Part shown: in pieces, positions 62,516 through 64,000 of the stretch
Layout: the number at the start of each line of letters is the position of its first letter
Numbering within the stretch: position 1 is the stretch's first letter
Origin: Clitoria ternatea
Taxonomy: Eukaryota; Streptophyta; Magnoliopsida; Fabales; Fabaceae
Direction of reading: 5' to 3'
NCBI GenBank assembly: GCA_037962975.1
Contig: CM075669.1
Span: 122,900,501-122,964,500, forward strand
DNA length: 64,000 nt
The notes under the pieces: model-generated
Told to the model about the DNA's origin: nothing
The model's database searches: none
The model's input: the letters and a program-made list of their open reading frames with translations, nothing else
Program-made: the position numbers and the translations under genes

Positions 62516-63925
62516 TGTAACACCCTTCGTTTCCTATAATTGGTCCTCAGACCAAAAAGTGATGATTGTTTTGTGTATTATTGTTTGAGCTTTGGTCGAA
62601 TGATTTTTGTGCTTGATTTGTTTGCCAAATTGGGAATTTTTTCAGTAGAGAGATTTAATTTGAATGCATTATTTAGAGTAAATACTAATTAATTATTATG
62701 TTAAGTAAAAATATAAAATATGTTCCAATATTTTGGCTGACATGGTAAAATATATGACCGATCCGGTATATTCTTGGGGTTGGATGTAGGACCCGGAAGT
62801 CAACATTGAACTCTTGGTGATTGGTGGAAAATGAACAATGGTTGGACCCAATCAGAATAAGTGGAAATTTTATCTACTTAAATAAATGAAAAATCTCAGC
62901 CTTAGCCCAATGACTTTATGCGTATGCTTCATCATTTCTGGCCAAGCAATTGCTACAAGTAACTGATACAAACCATTCCAGTCCTAAAGTTTTCATATCA
63001 AGATACACTACAATTCTCGTGAAGAACCCGAAGTCTAATTCCGAACCCACAAGCGTTTAATTTTATTTTTAAGAGCTTGAGCCCAATAATTCATGTTACT
63101 TTTGTACACCCTTCAGTATTTTTAGCATATCTCCTTTTACAGTTATCAGAATCAAGTGATTCTTGTCCTAAATTTTTTGTATCAAAATCCTCTATAACTC
63201 TTATGAAGACTCTAAAATCTAATTCCTAATCCAAACTGCCCACTTTTTATTTTAAAGTGTTGACCCGTAATTTGGTATACCCCCGAACAACTTCTAGCAT
63301 TTTGGGCATATCTCCTACTCCGGTTGTCAGAACTTGACGTTCTTTTACTTATTAAAAATAGGGGAAAAGATCTATAACTTTTATGTTGAACACGTTTCCT
63401 AATTCTCAATGAAACAGCTATCTTTTCCCGAAACATCACTATTCTATTTATTTTGCAACTAATGAAAATTTAGCACTTTTACCACTTTAGTTGCTTCCTA
63501 TTGGCTGAATCCTTCACTATCCCCTCTCTATATATCTTTATTTTTCATGGATCAAATCTTATTTTCTGCTTCTCCCGTCCCTTTAGCCGAACCTTGCTCT
63601 CTAAGTTCTCCCTTGAGTCTTGAAAAATTTTCACTAAGTTACCCATTATTTTTCTTCATCACTTCATCACCAACCCTTACCACTTTGGTTTAGAAACCAT
63701 TATCACTTTAAAAGACCTCCGTTTCACTCTCATAAGGGAGCAAGGAGCAAGGAGGAAGAAAGAACTTGGAGGCACTAAAACCCTCTCAAGGCCGTGAGCT
63801 TCACGCAAGAGGTATGGGGAGTTCCTCTTTTGCTTAAGGATATCTTCATGCATGGGTAGGTAAAAATCTCCGTAGGATTCTTACCATGATTGGGATCCAA
63901 AAACAAGGTTCTTCTTGATGTTTTG
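62516..63925 (+). repeat. LTR H, 5' part
   Basis: It starts TGTAACACCCTTCG after AGAAT (62511-62515). It has three copies of the ATGAAGA-type repeat in U3 (about 63011, 63190, 63365), a CCAAT-type box on the reverse strand (ATTGG, about 63500) and a TATA box (63529-63535). A pyrimidine-rich leader and a donor-like AAGAG|GTATGG (intron start 63812) follow. It is interrupted by LTR J and continues outside the window. Confidence 0.75.
63529..63535 (+). promoter_or_regulatory. Candidate TATA box of LTR H
   Basis: TATATAT lies about 30 bases after a reversed CCAAT box and just before a C/T-rich leader, a textbook plant promoter layout. Confidence 0.6.
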
Positions 63926-64000
63926 TGTAACACCCTAAGTTAACTAAGATAATCCCTTCCACTAAATTACCTTAGTTAATTGAGAGGTTATGAGTTTTAA
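63926..64000 (-). repeat. LTR J, first 75 bases (cut by the window edge)
   Basis: It starts TGTAACACCC and continues GTTAACTAAGATAATCCC. This matches the reversed end of LTR B and the left end of LTR F, so it is a further member of the giant-LTR family inserted into LTR H. Confidence 0.7.

Noticed and set aside
1..64000. Host protein-coding genes, rRNA or tRNA genes
   Set aside because: I found no recognisable host gene family, rRNA segment or tRNA cloverleaf; the initiator Met tRNA matches are primer binding sites of the retrotransposons.

Overview
The window is repeat-dominated nuclear DNA of a flowering plant. It holds no intact host gene that I can support. Almost all of it is long terminal repeat (LTR) retrotransposon sequence of the Ty3/gypsy Tekay/Del chromovirus type, nested several layers deep, plus a broken hAT transposase gene and small DNA transposons. 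The organism is probably a eudicot. Arrays of the palindrome TAATCGATTA recall legume repeats, but a legume assignment is only tentative.

Left part (1-29269). A giant minus-strand LTR (A; 14153-14489 and 23705-29269) hosts two other elements. Element 2 (7704-14152, minus) is itself split by element 1 (1-7703, minus, nearly complete). Element 3 (14490-23699, plus) is complete, with a perfect TATAT target duplication. All three carry gag-pol genes with zinc knuckles, protease, reverse transcriptase and RNase H. Elements 1 and 3 also show integrase and a C-terminal chromodomain-like region. All three genes are dead, mostly through C-to-T type nonsense changes.

Middle (29270-45957). AT-rich sequence contains a Tourist-like MITE with an 8-bp-TSD hAT MITE inside it, microsatellites and a CCA-rich tandem repeat. 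A RICESLEEPER-like hAT transposase pseudogene follows (about 34260-35487, continued at 44465-45424). It is split by a second giant LTR (B, same family as A but inverted), which in turn contains solo LTR K (36853-39454, perfect TGGAT duplication).

Right part (45958-64000). LTR G contains LTR F (46659-62439), which contains LTR E/D (48289-57595, perfect GTGGT duplication), which contains solo LTR C (52197-56149, perfect CTCTT duplication). The window ends in LTR H, cut by LTR J.

The most interesting signal is architectural. LTRs of quite different sequence share one layout: a short U3, a pyrimidine-rich leader, a splice-donor-like AG|GTAAG, a GC-rich cassette, and then a branch-point/acceptor-like block (CTCACCC ... 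TTTTCAG). This suggests a 1-4 kb intron lying inside the LTR. Several LTRs also carry dense arrays of a short motif that differs between lineages (CCGAGTG, TGGGCGG or TAATCGATTA). LTR F contains a decayed open reading frame of unknown origin at the expected second exon.
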